A stretch of 64,000 bases of DNA from Ischnura elegans (Eukaryota > Arthropoda > Insecta > Odonata > Coenagrionidae): positions 27,101,812 to 27,165,811 of the forward strand of contig NC_060259.1 of assembly GCF_921293095.1 (NCBI RefSeq). The letters run 5' to 3'. Positions 43,791-55,289 of the stretch are shown in pieces. Under the pieces are notes generated by a model. It saw only the letters and a list, made by a program, of their open reading frames with translations, made no database searches and was not told the DNA's origin. Position 1 is the stretch's first letter. Every line of letters begins with the position of its first letter. The position numbers were made by a program, and so were the translations under genes.

Positions 43791-45188
43791 CTTTTTGCCA
43801 CCATTACGACCTTGACGGTGACCTTACTGGGTCAACGGTTGAATTTTCGTAAATGAAAGTGTTTTTTTTTTGGGTTTCTTGTGTCAGAAAACCCAACAAT
43901 TGACATTTTGGTCAATGAAATTCAGACATTTTTCAATCTCGATTTTTTACATTAAAACCACATAAGGGAAATTAAAATTTTTGGTTTGGACCCACATTGT
44001 GGGGTCAAAAGGTCAAAATTGTAAAATTTTGCTTAAACTCAACAAAACTTAGGACCTTTCCCCATATTAGTGTGCCAATTTTCATGAATATTGCTCTATA
44101 CAAAGTTACTAAAATTACGGGTTAAAAATGACACACGACCGTTGGGACAGTCTTAATATTCATTTTCTAGAATTTTCATGTCACCGTTAGGTTAATCTAC
44201 TAGTAATAAGCAATATTTCTAAAATAATTTTGCCTTTTTATGGACCCCTCCCTTCATCCTTTGTGAGATATCGTGGGATTTTGCTCCACGCCTTCTTTCT
44301 AATCTCACGTAGGATTTTTCAAAATGCGTATTTTCAGTGTAAATACGTTAATCTAGGCTTCATTTTGTTGGGTTTATAAATAAAACGATTTGTTTAATTA
44401 TTTTTATTGAAGATTACCGAGATCGCAATAAACTGGTTTTTGCGGAAAAAATTACGTGATACTTGCCAGAACCCCTTCTTTTTACCTAGAGGGGGTGAAG
44501 CCATGGTCTAGGAGGGGGGAGCAAGCCAAGTTGTGACATTTTAGCATGGAAAAGATTAATGAAACCAACATTATAAGAACTTATAACTGCGCTTTATTAG
44601 TTTATGAGATTATTTCCTTGAAAAACTAGTTTTATTTCAGTTACTTAACTTATACTAATACACATCATTTTTCGTTGGTTTGAAGAAAATTTGTTGAATA
44701 CTTTCGTTTCAATTCAGTACCGATTTTGCTTAAAGACTTTTGCGATTTTGGCTTCTAGGGGGACAGCTGCTCCCCCTGCCCTTCGCTGGGTACGCCCATG
44801 TTTACATATGACATTCTTAATCAATTTATTTAATACGATCGCTTTTTGCTTTATCTTGATTTATTTAGCTTTTTGCGCACAGTCAAGGCTATAAAATGCC
44901 TTAGTTCATCGTAAAAATATATTTATTAAGTAAATAATCATTTTGCGTGCCCAATATCGTCACTTTTCAGCGACTTTGCAGCGGATGAGTGTTAAAATAT
45001 CTCAAGCGCGCATACGGAATATCGTCTGCAGTCCCAACCGTGACGCCACGTTCCCTCATCCCACTCACTTCCCCGCCGTGCGATGTTGGCCACAGCGTTC
45101 CGCCCGAATGGCAGGTCTACTTACTTAAATGGTCTAAGGTTCGATAACCGTGGCGCCCTTCTCAAATTGCAAAAAGTGGAGGTACATA

Positions 45189-45633
45189 TGTAGTGATCCG
45201 GAAATGGAAGATTTCCATTTCCAAAATATGCATAAAGTAATTTGTGCGTCTAGAATAGCCAAAATTTAGAACATTACCAAAAGTCTCGGGAAGGAGAGGA
45301 GCTGCTGGTGATGGCACGGGTGGATAGCGAGGCGCTTAGGTCGCACGGGCCATACGGCCCGTGCTTCGTCTCCAACTGTGAGTTACTGAGTGAGTTCCTG
45401 AGTGCGTCCGTGTTGAGTACCAATTGCATCTACACCGTGCCATTATATAGGTAAGAGGAACCAGGATGTTTTCGTCCAAGAGGAAGGGGAATAGGAAGGT
45501 TAGGCGTTCTTGAAAGTGAAAAGGTGCAAATCCCAAGGCATAGTTTGTCACAGCTGGCTATTCTGAGACGTCACACAACAACATATTTATGCATATTTTG
45601 GAAATGGAAATCTTCCATTTCCGGATCACTACA
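45189..45633. mobile_element. 445-bp MITE with perfect 48-bp termini and CATA duplication
   Basis: The first 48 bases, starting TGTAGTGATCCGGAAATGG, are exactly inverted at the other end. CATA flanks both sides (45185-45188 and 45634-45637). Inside the terminus GGAAATGGAA and TTCCATTTCC form a palindrome. The core holds GCACGGGCC/GGCCCGTGC near 45336-45362. No coding frame fits a transposase. Confidence 0.88.
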
Positions 45634-45639
45634 CATAAA

Positions 45640-46170
45640 ACATGCCATCAAAAATAATTCGAATTTACCATTAAATAGTTGATTAATGTCACTCCTGCAG
45701 TTTAATTTTTAAACCAAGTGATATTGATATTATACTGAAACGCTCCAAAATCAACTCGCGTTGACTATTGGAGCATTGAATCAGCATTATTGTGTTAATA
45801 CTAGTTTTGGTTTAACTTACAATTAGATATATTTGAGCGCAAAAAAAGCAATCGCGTACAAGTTCAGTTTCATCTCGCCTTCTCACCAATTTCCTTATGC
45901 ATAAAAAGATATCCCCCCAATTTACGTTGATATAAATACAACCCTAAGGTACTTTTGGGACCTTACTTATTGCAAATTTGATCCAAAGTACATTTTTACA
46001 GATGAAGAACTTTAATGAAAAACAATATTCAAGTTGGCCCCTTTGTTGCTCAAATTATACATTACAATGTCAAATGTTATTGCTAATGAAATCAGAGGAT
46101 TTATGGTTTTAACATATATCATTTAAATGATATGTAAATTTACATATCAATGGATTTCCTTTATGTTTTC
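45640..46170. other. Intergenic, no feature seen
   Basis: AT-rich, no frame or partner recognised. Confidence 0.4.
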
Positions 46171-46178
46171 ATCTGCAG

Positions 46179-46425
46179 AGAATCAAGAAAAATTAAGTTT
46201 TTTCCGTAAGATCAATGTTTATGAGCCATCCTAAAACATCAATCACATCATCACCACAGCACTGTGCGACTCTCGCTACTGCAAAAACCAAAATGCACTC
46301 CCACACTGGTCGCAACAGCACTCTTTCTATGAGCAAATCGTCAGTGACAATCCTGCCAGAAGCCTTGGACAGCTGCAGTGGCTCAAACGCCCCATTCTGG
46401 GAAGGAAAGAAGAGGTGCTAATATT
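46179..46425 (+). pseudogene. Possible exon or exon relic of unknown product
   Basis: Bounded by TTTCATCTGCAG and GTAAGG, both good splice sites. One frame reads NQEKLSFFRKINVYEPS, one TAA, then ALPHWSQQHSFYEQIVSDNP and LQWLKRPILGRKEEVLI. All three frames contain a stop, so it is either a relic or chance. I do not recognise the peptide. GC content is higher than in the flanks. Confidence 0.3.
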
Positions 46426-46675
46426 GTAAGGTTCACAACCCACAAGGCATGATCCCAAACGGAAGAGAAGTTTGAGTTGTTTTTATCACAGAGTGTATCA
46501 CTTCTGACTGTAAAGACCGTCTCACAATCGACACGAAATTGCAAGGGTAAGAACTGCATTAATTTCTCATGGGGTTTACTTGTGAAAATTAAATAACATC
46601 GTTATAAAAGGGGCTATTTTGCCATGAGCCACTTCTCTGGACCCAACATACTACCTTATGGGTATCAATCATTGG

Positions 46676-46943
46676 CATAACTGTTTGGGGCAGGATGAGC
46701 GGATAGAATCCCCCCACCCCAAAGCCCAGAAAAATAGAAAAATTTTCAACTATTGTATAGTTTTGACGTGTAATAACTGCACATGCTGAAAGTTAAACAT
46801 CTTTTATTAATATCATGGCAGGAAGTCATTTGAGACATTGAGGTGAGTCAATTTTCAAAGATTTTCCCAGGCCCCTTGTGCCTGAGGGGGGAGGGGTCAC
46901 CCTCCACCCCCTCCCTAAGCACATTCCTAGTTATGCCGCTGGT
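46676..46943. repeat. Short DNA element with GGCATAACT ends
   Basis: Left TGGCATAACTGTTTGGGG and right TCCTAGTTATGCCGCTGG are inverse at GGCATAACT, with C-rich and G-rich tracts inside. No clear target duplication. Confidence 0.4.
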
Positions 46944-47139
46944 ATCAATGGTAACATGGTAAGGCTTAATGTTATTTGCATATGTTTATCAAAATGGCAC
47001 ACTATTACTGTGCGCTTGGATGCCAAAATTAATCATTCAAAAGAATCTCATTGATCTCTCGTAGATGAAAAAAGTTATAAAATTTTTATATATATCATTC
47101 ACATTTTGATAACTGCTCAATTAAGTCTCCGAGACTCCT

Positions 47140-47680
47140 AGTACACGGGTTGAAGACGGACTAGTCCTTCAGTGATCAGTCAATTGATTGATTGATTACA
47201 AGAAGTGGGGGGCTAGGCTTCCAGGGCACTTAGACCTGTTGGTCCACTGTGCTAACCACCAATGACTAATCACCCATAGAGGTCAATGTCCTTAGCGAAG
47301 GACAAGAGGTCCCCAATGGGAAGAAGGATCTTTTGCCTAGTTGGGCTCTATAAAAGGTGAGCCCAGGTGTCTATATCGAGTCCTCATGATTGCAGGGCAC
47401 TCGCATATTAGACGGGAAGTCGTTTCTTCTCCCATCTACCCTTATCCAAGTCTATTACTCCCAGTAAGTGCTGATGTCTCCTTATGTGAAAGTTACCGCT
47501 AAGCTGGCCCACCACTGTTTGAAGCCGACCTCTATTCATAAGGATTCTTCTCCTGAGTCTAGGGCAAGGATCTCCAATAAGGAGTTAAGCCTAACGTAGC
47601 CCAGGTGTTTCTTACCAGATCTAGAAATACTGAGTAGATTTCCATAATGTGATCATTTCCATCACCGTTGAGGGTGCAAC
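47140..47680. other. Unassigned stretch, GC-richer, possibly retroelement-derived
   Basis: Mixed composition without an open frame. It abuts a Ty3/gypsy fragment and could be part of it or of a LINE, but no motif supports either. Confidence 0.25.
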
Positions 47681-47689
47681 TGGCATGAA

Positions 47690-48170
47690 TGGTACTGTTG
47701 CAAATATTTCACGACCTTAGACATGACCAGCGGGTATCATCAAATACCAATGCACCCTGAATCACAGCCTTAAACTGGTTTCGTAGTCGAGAGTGGGCAC
47801 TACCAATACACTAGAATGTCATTTGGTTTGTGAAATACCCCAGCTACCTTTCAGCGAATGATGGACGGAGTGCTCCACGGATTAAAACCCTTACAGTGTT
47901 TAGTATATTTAGATGATGTTATTGTATTCAGTAGCAGAATTACAGAACACTCCGAGAGATTGAGACGAGTTTTCGAAAAATTGAGGGAATCAAAACTTTC
48001 ATTAAAATTTGAAAAATGCCACTTTGCCTTAGAACAGGTAAATTATCTCGGCCATATTATTTCGAAAGCTGTAAAAAACTTTCCAACCCCAACGAATGTG
48101 AAAGAGTTGCAATCTTTTCTCAGTCTAGCCAACTACATAATAGTAATCTTTACAGGTTCAACTAAATAAT
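47690..48170 (+). pseudogene. Ty3/gypsy retrotransposon reverse transcriptase fragment
   Basis: The plus strand reads a TTLDMTSGYHQIPM block, a FQRMMDGVL block, then LVYLDDVIVFS with the catalytic Asp pair and an EKCHFALEQVNYLGHIIS block. These are the usual order for a Ty3/gypsy RT. Frameshifts break the part before 47858. Gag, protease, RNase H, integrase and LTRs are not seen, so this is a small relic. Confidence 0.85.
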
Positions 48171-48179
48171 AATAATAAT

Positions 48180-48985
48180 AACCATAATTTATCGAGTGAT
48201 TAACTTCCATCCAAATGTCAATTTATTTTCGTAGCATGAACTGTGGTATCAAGTACTGCAATACATTATTACATTATCTATTATTTACTATCACCGCTTA
48301 TTATTGCATAAGTTTTAGATGAAGAGAAATCTTTGTTTTCATCAAATTATAATTTCAGATAGTATTCCATGATCCTCAGGCTATCTGAGCTCTACTTCAT
48401 CTTTAAATTTAAGGTAACTTCCTTTCACACGTTTTAATTAATGTTTTATTAGTAATTCTTCAATGGACATCAAGCCATTTTAGAATCACATGCAGGGTGT
48501 TATGTTACTCGAGACAAAATCAATCCAACATTCTCAATATCGTTGAATTTGCCACATGTTTCTGAAAGAAAATTCCTTCGCGACCTAGGCATAATACGAT
48601 AACATGAAATACTTTTGAAAATTCCAAATTTGAAATAGCATAAAGCCTACCTTATTTAATCATAATAAATTTCATCTTATGCCCATTAGGTACCATGTAT
48701 TTCTCTCCTTCTACCTTCCTTAAGCAGCATCTTGTCCTTCTTTTCTTCTCTAACTACCAAGTCCATTAGTTGAGAGCATACGTGATTCAATCGCATAATT
48801 AATGTTCAATTACATCCTGAAAACGGGCGTGTAACTTTAAAAAAAATGATTTGGCAATGAGAACTTGTGGGAACTCTTCTCCACCATTGAATTCAAATAT
48901 ATATTGCAAATTATCTCAATGACCTAAGCGTAATTATTAGCTTGCCTATAACAAAAATTACGAGTCTTTCAAACATAAAGAGGTG
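48180..48985. other. Intergenic, no feature seen
   Basis: AT-rich, starting with a short AAT run. No frame or partner recognised. Confidence 0.4.
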
Positions 48986-49495
48986 TTCATCTACACCTAC
49001 ATAATACCCCGCAAGCCGCCTAAGAGGCATGTGGCAGGGGGGTTAGTGTAGGGATTAGGATCCGCTTACACATAAAAATGAAGTACTCTAACGAGGTTGG
49101 TACTAGCATTTATTATAAAGTCCTTTATGGTTAGGGGGAAACACGAATTCCCATATCTATCCGTTCGGCAAAACATCTCTCTTAATTTATCGCTTCTATC
49201 GGACCTGGAAATGTAGTGTGGCTCTAATATTATGTTCTCCATGTCGCTCTTAAAAATACCCATTCTCAATTGTTCACGCAATATAAGCCTAGCGCGCAGC
49301 CTCCGAGTATCCAGTGGCTCCCAGAACGCTGTCTGTACGCCCGTAGCTGCTTCTGACGAAACACGCAGTATTCCGTTGTATTTTATTCAGTTCACGGATT
49401 ATGTCTTTCTGCACTGGATCCCATGCGCTCGCTGCATATTCAAGGTGTGGTCGGACGAGAGCGAAAAAGCACCTTTCTTTTACTTTCTCATCTGA
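48986..49495 (-). pseudogene. LINE ORF2 C-terminus and 3' UTR fragment
   Basis: The minus strand reads ECAASAWDPVQKDIIREL and NKIQRNTACFVR, then FPLTIKDFIINASTNLVRV at the end. This is the conserved C-terminal region of LINEs related to jockey. The downstream CCCCTGCCACATGCC and GGCGGCTTGCGGGG 3' UTR is repeated at 52215-52295. Confidence 0.75.
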
Positions 49496-49834
49496 AAATC
49501 AACCCTGTCCTTCTTGAAATGGACCTTATTTGAAAGTTGTCTTAGCCCAATGATATAGCTAACCATTTCAATCATCATTTTCTTATCTTCCTTGAAATGA
49601 CATTTCATCCAAATCTTGCTCCCCAACTACCTAGAGGACAATACCCAGTCATCTCAGCTTCTAATAACATTTACCTTTGTCCAATATGTGAAAAGGGAAG
49701 TTAAATTAAGTAGAGTCCCAATTTGGCTCTATAAAAGGACTTTCTGGTGAGCTTGCTGTATACATATTTATTGACTCTGTTCTTGATGGCATAGATGATA
49801 ATGCAAATATAATTAGCATCTGTTATATCTTAGA

Positions 49835-50215
49835 AAAGTTTTTGACTCTGTTGACCATGTTAACTCCAGTGCTATGGACTAAGAAGTATTGTAACAGAAT
49901 TAATTAATGATAATGAGAATGTAATACGTAACTACATATTTCTTGTGGAAAAATGAAGAAATGGTCGTCCTCGTACCTGGAGGTTATCAGAGGGGTTCCC
50001 CAAAGGCTCCATCCTGGGGCCACAGCTATTTCTGTTTTACATTAATGACCTACCAAACCCCTTAAACGATGAGGATTTTATGTATTCAGACGATACCAAT
50101 CATCTGTTAAAGCAGACTGGAAATGTAGTTTTTCCACCTCAAAGAGGGTATCACGAATATGTAGAGCCGATGTTTTAAAAATAAGGTTTTAATACATAAA
50201 AGTAAATCATCCTAT
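49835..50215 (+). pseudogene. LINE reverse transcriptase fragment
   Basis: The plus strand reads RGVPQGSILGPQLFLFYIND then a MYSDDTNHL block, the B and C boxes of a jockey/CR1-type RT. The A box survives as DSVDHVNS in another frame. The usual FADD reads YSDD here. It is truncated at both ends. Confidence 0.75.
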
Positions 50216-51719
50216 ATGCTGTTTCATACGCCATAAATTAACACTAGAAGGACGGCAGGGGTCATTTGACCCATTTTCAGAATTCAAATTTATTTTTCTC
50301 TCATTAAAATATTTTTTTTAATTTTGAAACTTTTTGACTTTGTTCATTTTGGGCTATATTTTGATAAATTAGTGAATATTCAACAATAATGTTTTGTTTT
50401 AATTTTTTATGACGTGTTATACCTAGAAGGACGGCTAGGGGTCATTTGACCCACAACTGGTTTTCGCGCTATTTTCTTGCCCGTGGGTACTTTAGTGCCA
50501 TGTATATCATATAATCAGCAAGAGGCTAGTGTGGTAGATGATTTTCTTCATTTTGAATATGGAAGTACCCGGTTCAATGCCAGTTTCGTTCCAAGGGCTC
50601 CTATCTGTATTCGAAAACCTAGGCATAGCGACTTGTTGTGCACAATCTTTCGATATTTCTTGGGCAGCAAAGGGAAACAAAACCTTTTCAATCCTTGATT
50701 TGCGTAAATTCATGTAATTTTGATATTATAATTTTGTTTTATTTACTGTTCTATGATTATTGTATTACCCACACCGGAAAATCGTCACATATCCCAAGAA
50801 ATGTTTTCCGTCGTCCAAGATTCAGAGCTCTTAGAGACATTATTTTCAATATCGACTCATCAATTTTACGAATAACTTTCATTTTTCTGGCCTGACAGCA
50901 CTGTCACTTGACCTAGCCCCTTTGCCGTGTGTCCAGTATTAGTGCCGCCTTACCCCGTCGGGGCTTGGGGCGAGTTGACTGCACGCTGCGTCCTGGGGAA
51001 AAATCCTGTCTCTTTTTGAGAGAGCGGAGGAATTGGGTGGATTGTAAAATTCTACTGTAAATCCTACTCTTGGAATCCGCACGTAGGTCGGAGAAGAAGC
51101 ATTACTGCCAGTTCCTGGAAAATACGAATCAGGATACGGTTGGCGGTTGAGTCCCTGCCTTTCGAACGGCAATTAGCGTTACTACTGAAAATTTTGTCCT
51201 TTTGTATGAATTTCTAATTCTCTCCAGCTCTCTATACCTTCAATGCAACTACAGAAGATTCTACCATTATGCGCTTTCGTTTGTAGATTTTTTTGCATGC
51301 ATATCAGTAGCGAGTTGAGGAAGAAAGTAAGAAGTCGAGAAATATATCAAGAGAAGAGAATCGTCGCGATTCAAATAGCTGTAGGGAATATTGAAGATCA
51401 GTCTGGAAGTGAATCGTAAACATTAGTTCAAGGACATTCTGACCAATCCATCAACATCTGGGTGTGATGGAAGCGACGAAGTCCAAGATAGTGAATCCGA
51501 TGGCGACTTTGGCGTGATAGCAAATGCACAGCTCTATCCAACAAAATGCAGCTGTCCTTGAGGTAAATTCCAAATAAACCAGATAAATTTGGAATCGAGT
51601 ACTGGGTTTTGACAGATGTGAAATGAAAATACAGCCTAAATGAATTTCCATATTGTGACAAAGATGATGATTGGCTATCAAATCAAGCGTTGGGGAAATA
51701 AATAGTTACTAAAGTGACC

Positions 51720-52165
51720 GTAACATACAAGAATTCAGGAATAAATGTAACTTGTAACAATTATTTTCCATCCATCCAGCTGGCAAGAAGTCATTAAAAA
51801 AATGGAAAACTTCTCTTGCATGGACGATTTGAAAAAAACAGGCGTGAAGCACAAATATCCATGACCCCTAAAATAGCCATGTAAACCATTCAACGCGTGT
51901 GTTCAAAAATACCTTAGGCCATACTCTTACGTAGAATCAGGCAAACTAGAACAATAATGTACTTTCACTCAGCAGCATGATCTCAGATGACACTATTTCC
52001 GAAACGAATAAAAGAATACCAGAGACCATCCTATTTCATAATAAAAACAAAGCGGGAGTAGATATGATGGATAGCATGTATCAATTTATTTACACGTCTC
52101 CAAATCCAACAGCCATATCTCCACGGGCACAAAAAAGAAAAAAGTGCCAAATACCATCAAATTGA
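51720..52165 (+). pseudogene. piggyBac transposase remnant
   Basis: Plus-strand blocks: YKNSGINVTCNNYFPSIQLA (the canonical N-V-T-x-D-x-[WY]-F-T-S region, with the aspartate replaced by Asn), EKNRREAQIS, then ETILFHNKNKAGVDMMDSMY, which is the D-containing third catalytic block. Stops and frameshifts separate them. An acidic stretch at about 51470 (SDEVQDSESDGDFG) may be the N-terminus. It is inactive. Confidence 0.8.
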
Positions 52166-52209
52166 ATCATTACACCAATTTCCTTTCCATTTTCCAAATT
52201 CCTTTTCAT

Positions 52210-52295
52210 GTGCAAATGGCTGGTGTCCTAACACCCCCTGCCACACGCTTTTAAGCGGCTTGCGGGCTAGTGTGTAGATTTAGATGCAGATGAAT
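52210..52295 (+). repeat. LINE 3' tail inserted in the piggyBac element
   Basis: TAACACCCCCTGCCACACGC and GCGGCTTGCGGGCTAG, then TAGATTTAGATGCAGATG, match the 3' end of the LINE fragment at 48986-49495 in the opposite orientation. It is a severely 5'-truncated copy. Confidence 0.7.
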
Positions 52296-52919
52296 AAATC
52301 GTCCAATGAACGCATTCAGCGCAAAAAAATATTTTGTGGAAACAGCGCTGAAAAAATACTGTCTGTCTGAGATTTACAACAAAGTAATAAGTTTAAAAAA
52401 TTTTAATGCAAATTTTGTAAACCCAGAACCCCTATTGTTTAAACATGTACCACAACTTTTGTATTGAGTGTATGTATTTTCATTATTTGATTTGCAATCG
52501 ACTACTACATACGGTTTAATTCATGATTCTTTAAAATAATTGTTATTAACTTTTGACGATTGAAATAATATTTAATAATGCTAAATAGTGTTTTTAATGA
52601 ACTGATTCAACAATTAATACGATTGAACTGAATATTGGTTGAAAATTAGGCGTTTTATTCCAAAATACATTTTAGGGGTCAAATGACCCCTAGCCGTCCT
52701 TCTAGGTAGCGCGAAACTCCCGTCCTCCTAGTGTTAATATCTCTATCCATATGGAGTGAAGTCCCCAATGCAACCATGGAATAGATAGTCATTGTAATAG
52801 AAAATGGCATAATAAAAGATAGCTACTAATATTTCAGTAGAAGAAGGTTATTACTAATGTAATTTATGAGGTGCTGTATGGATCGATGTGTCATATGGCT
52901 GATTTTTTTCATAAATTCT

Positions 52920-53160
52920 AGCTGAATTTAAAGGCACAGCCCAGTCAACACAACAATTATGGCCATACTGTGGCAAGGCATTATGGCCATTGTGGGTTGC
53001 CATTATGGTGCCATAATGGTTTTGACCCCCGGCCACACTGTGGCTAGCCATAATGTGGCTTTAATGTGGATATATAATATATTTGGCTAGTCACTTATAT
53101 ATGTACTTTATATAGATATATACTTTGGCTAGTTGTGGATATAAATATTTTGGCTAGTCA
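52920..53160. repeat. Array of GGCCATAATG words
   Basis: The words TTATGGCCATA, CATTATGGCCATTG, GCCATTATGG, GCCATAATGG and CCATAATGTGGC alternate in orientation over about 120 bp, with TTTGGCTAGTCAC repeated after them. The pattern resembles the word arrays at the ends of elements elsewhere in this window. Element limits are not clear. Confidence 0.5.
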
Positions 53161-53605
53161 CAATGCTCCACTACTAATATATTAATATTTATACATATAA
53201 TAATTCCTTTTTACTAGTATTATTATGCCTCCTTCAATCCTAGCTATGCCCATCAATGCAAAAATAATGATTTTTTGGAAAATTAGATGCGAACCAAAAA
53301 TTTTAATTTACCATCAATTTAAATAATAAATACGTTAAAATGCCCTCTGGTTGGCACCCCATACCCCAAGTAGCACTTTGCGATATAGAGTATCAGAAAG
53401 GTAAATGCAAATAAAAGTTCCTACTTAGTAAATGATGTTTGTAAGTACTTTATTATTGCAGTAAATTCACCATAAATAACATAATATAACCATTAATGAT
53501 CGCCTAGGTTAGCCACTAAAAAAACATAACAACATTGCAGATTAGCTAGTATTACAATATTGCCTTGGATTTGAGACAGTAACATGTTACACATGTGCCT
53601 CTTGT

Positions 53606-53857
53606 ATGCATTGGAAACCTCAGACGATGTATAACTCCTATCCTCTCGTGTAGAAACTAGGTCCCTGTGACGTCACGTGGAGTGGCATCGCATGGGCACC
53701 AATCTGGCCTTTTTCAAATGAGGATAAAATTTGGCCCTTGCCATTTGTCTAAACCGGTATTTCTAAAACCAAATAATTTGTGTACTATGAATACACTAAT
53801 GGTGGGTAACGAATCGCAATCAATGCCTTTCGTTTTCTTCGATGAAGGAAACCACCC
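53606..53857. repeat. Truncated 660-bp-family MITE, copy 3
   Basis: Matches 11481-11736 from ATGCATTGG and CAGACGATGTATAACTCC to GGAAACCACCC. The other end is missing. Confidence 0.8.
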
Positions 53858-53946
53858 TATTGCTGTATAAATTCCATGTTCTTCTTAAGCAATGTGAATT
53901 AAGCTCACATGAGCAGCAAAAAATACTCCCTAAGTATTTAAGGCTT

Positions 53947-54185
53947 TCCCAAGTAACATTTTTGGTTGGCCCTCTGTTGGCAGATGGTGGGACACAGCGG
54001 TTGGCCCATGGTATGATTTGGCCACCTCGCCAACCGTATCCCAACCAACGATTTCCCAACGATGGGCCAACAGAGCATTACAGTCGGGCCTTCGTATTCC
54101 CAACCAGAGGCCAACCCCTCTCCAAGGATACACCGTTGGCCCTTTTAAATTCTGCCATCCGTTTCCCAACAAAAGCTATATTTTA
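53947..54185. repeat. Array of GTTGGCCC and CCCAACC words
   Basis: Starts with TTCCCAAGTAAC, then GGTTGGCCC, GTTGGCAG, GGTTGGCCCATGG, GCCAACCG, CCCAACCAACG, GGGCCAACAG, CCCAACCAGAGGCCAACCCC and GTTGGCCC. The inverted words follow one another for 230 bp. The opening CCCAAG recalls the termini at 60711 and 62250. The far end was not found. Confidence 0.5.
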
Positions 54186-54189
54186 CTGG

Positions 54190-55250
54190 CATTTCTCATT
54201 TTTATAGAATGAGAGTTAAATTAATTTACCTTCTCACTTGATATGATACCGGTAGATAGAATCTTTACCTTTAACTCCCTATAAATAAAAATGAAATTAA
54301 ATACATTAACAATCAATGCTATAGGACAAAGTAAGGTTACAGTGGTTAAAAGTGGAAAACAAAAAATCAATATCAGTTCAGAAGGTCCCCAACTTTTATT
54401 TTCACAAATTAGGACAATTTTTATTAGGACAAAATTAGGAAAATTTCAACAGCACCTTTCCATATTACAATATGGCACACACAAAAACTGTCCATCTTCT
54501 TTGTAGGGTAACAAAACACACTTAGATAAAATCTGGGTGGACTGCAATTTGCATCCAGGTACTAATTTTTTTACTACAAATATACCAATGGTACCACTTC
54601 TAAGAGTGCTTCTAAGTGAGATTCACTTGGGTGCCTCGCGGTGAATAATATTTACCCTTCCGGTCACTTTTTTCCTCGGAATTCACGGCCAAACCTATAA
54701 TAGCATACTAATTGGCCGAGCAATCTTATGAATCACTGAACTGCTCAACTAAAAATGGAAGCATGCGGCTACCTCCCGCTAGACTAGTCTTTTCTGAAGA
54801 CCCAATACTCGCTTAAATCTTAATATATCGAATTGAAAGTTACAGAATAAATAGAACGGTTCATATATGGAGGCAGCTAATGATTCGATATCATCACAGG
54901 AAAAAAGTATGCAAATTTATAATGCATTGATAATTTTTTGCTATCTTGGATTTTTATTGCATATTTATTTTTGCCAAACTGTAAATTTTGTTTGATTTTC
55001 AATTAATTTTTTTTCTTTTTTCATTAAATAATAAATTCGATTTTACAATATTTGATGATTCATTGTTATCTTTTCCTGTGCATTCTTTCTTATCATTATT
55101 TTGAAAACTGAAATTCTCAGATTTTATAAAGATTTGGTCGTGGTCAACATTTGCCTAATTTAAAAATTACACATCGGTATTTCGTCGGATAGGTAGAAAG
55201 GAATAACGGAGGAAGGCCACAGATTAAATAAACTCGATTGTTTCAGGCTT
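54190..55250. other. Unassigned, possibly interior of a word-array element
   Basis: AT-rich sequence with no frame of note. A GC-richer piece near 54600-54760 has promoter-like composition. No domain seen. Confidence 0.3.
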
Positions 55251-55289
55251 AACTCTGTGAAAATTCAATGTAAGCAATTAATAGGGTAT

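Larger units (their letters stand above)
41530..45165. mobile_element. Decayed hAT-like element with long inverted ends
   Basis: Left AACCTTAGACCAT followed by GACCCGCCATTC, GTGTGGCCAACATC and GACGTCACGGTTGGGAC is matched in inverse at the right (45140 back to about 45010), so the inverted termini span roughly 150 bp with substitutions. The outer limits near CGCCAC are approximate. The interior has hAT/BED-like coding debris and a tandem repeat. A smaller element end (44755-44812) sits near the right. Confidence 0.65.
50242..52733 (+). mobile_element. Decayed piggyBac element, 2492 bp
   Basis: Inverted ends start CACTAGAAGGACGG at left and CACTAGGAGGACGG at right. TTAA flanks both sides (50238-50241 and 52734-52737), the piggyBac target. 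A second motif CTAGAAGGACGGCTAGGGGT with GTCATTTGACCC lies about 190 bp inside the left end and close to the right end. The interior carries a broken piggyBac transposase and a short LINE tail. Confidence 0.92.

Noticed and set aside
47690-48170. An intact LTR retrotransposon
   Set aside because: Only a frameshifted RT fragment is present; no LTR pair or other domains surround it.
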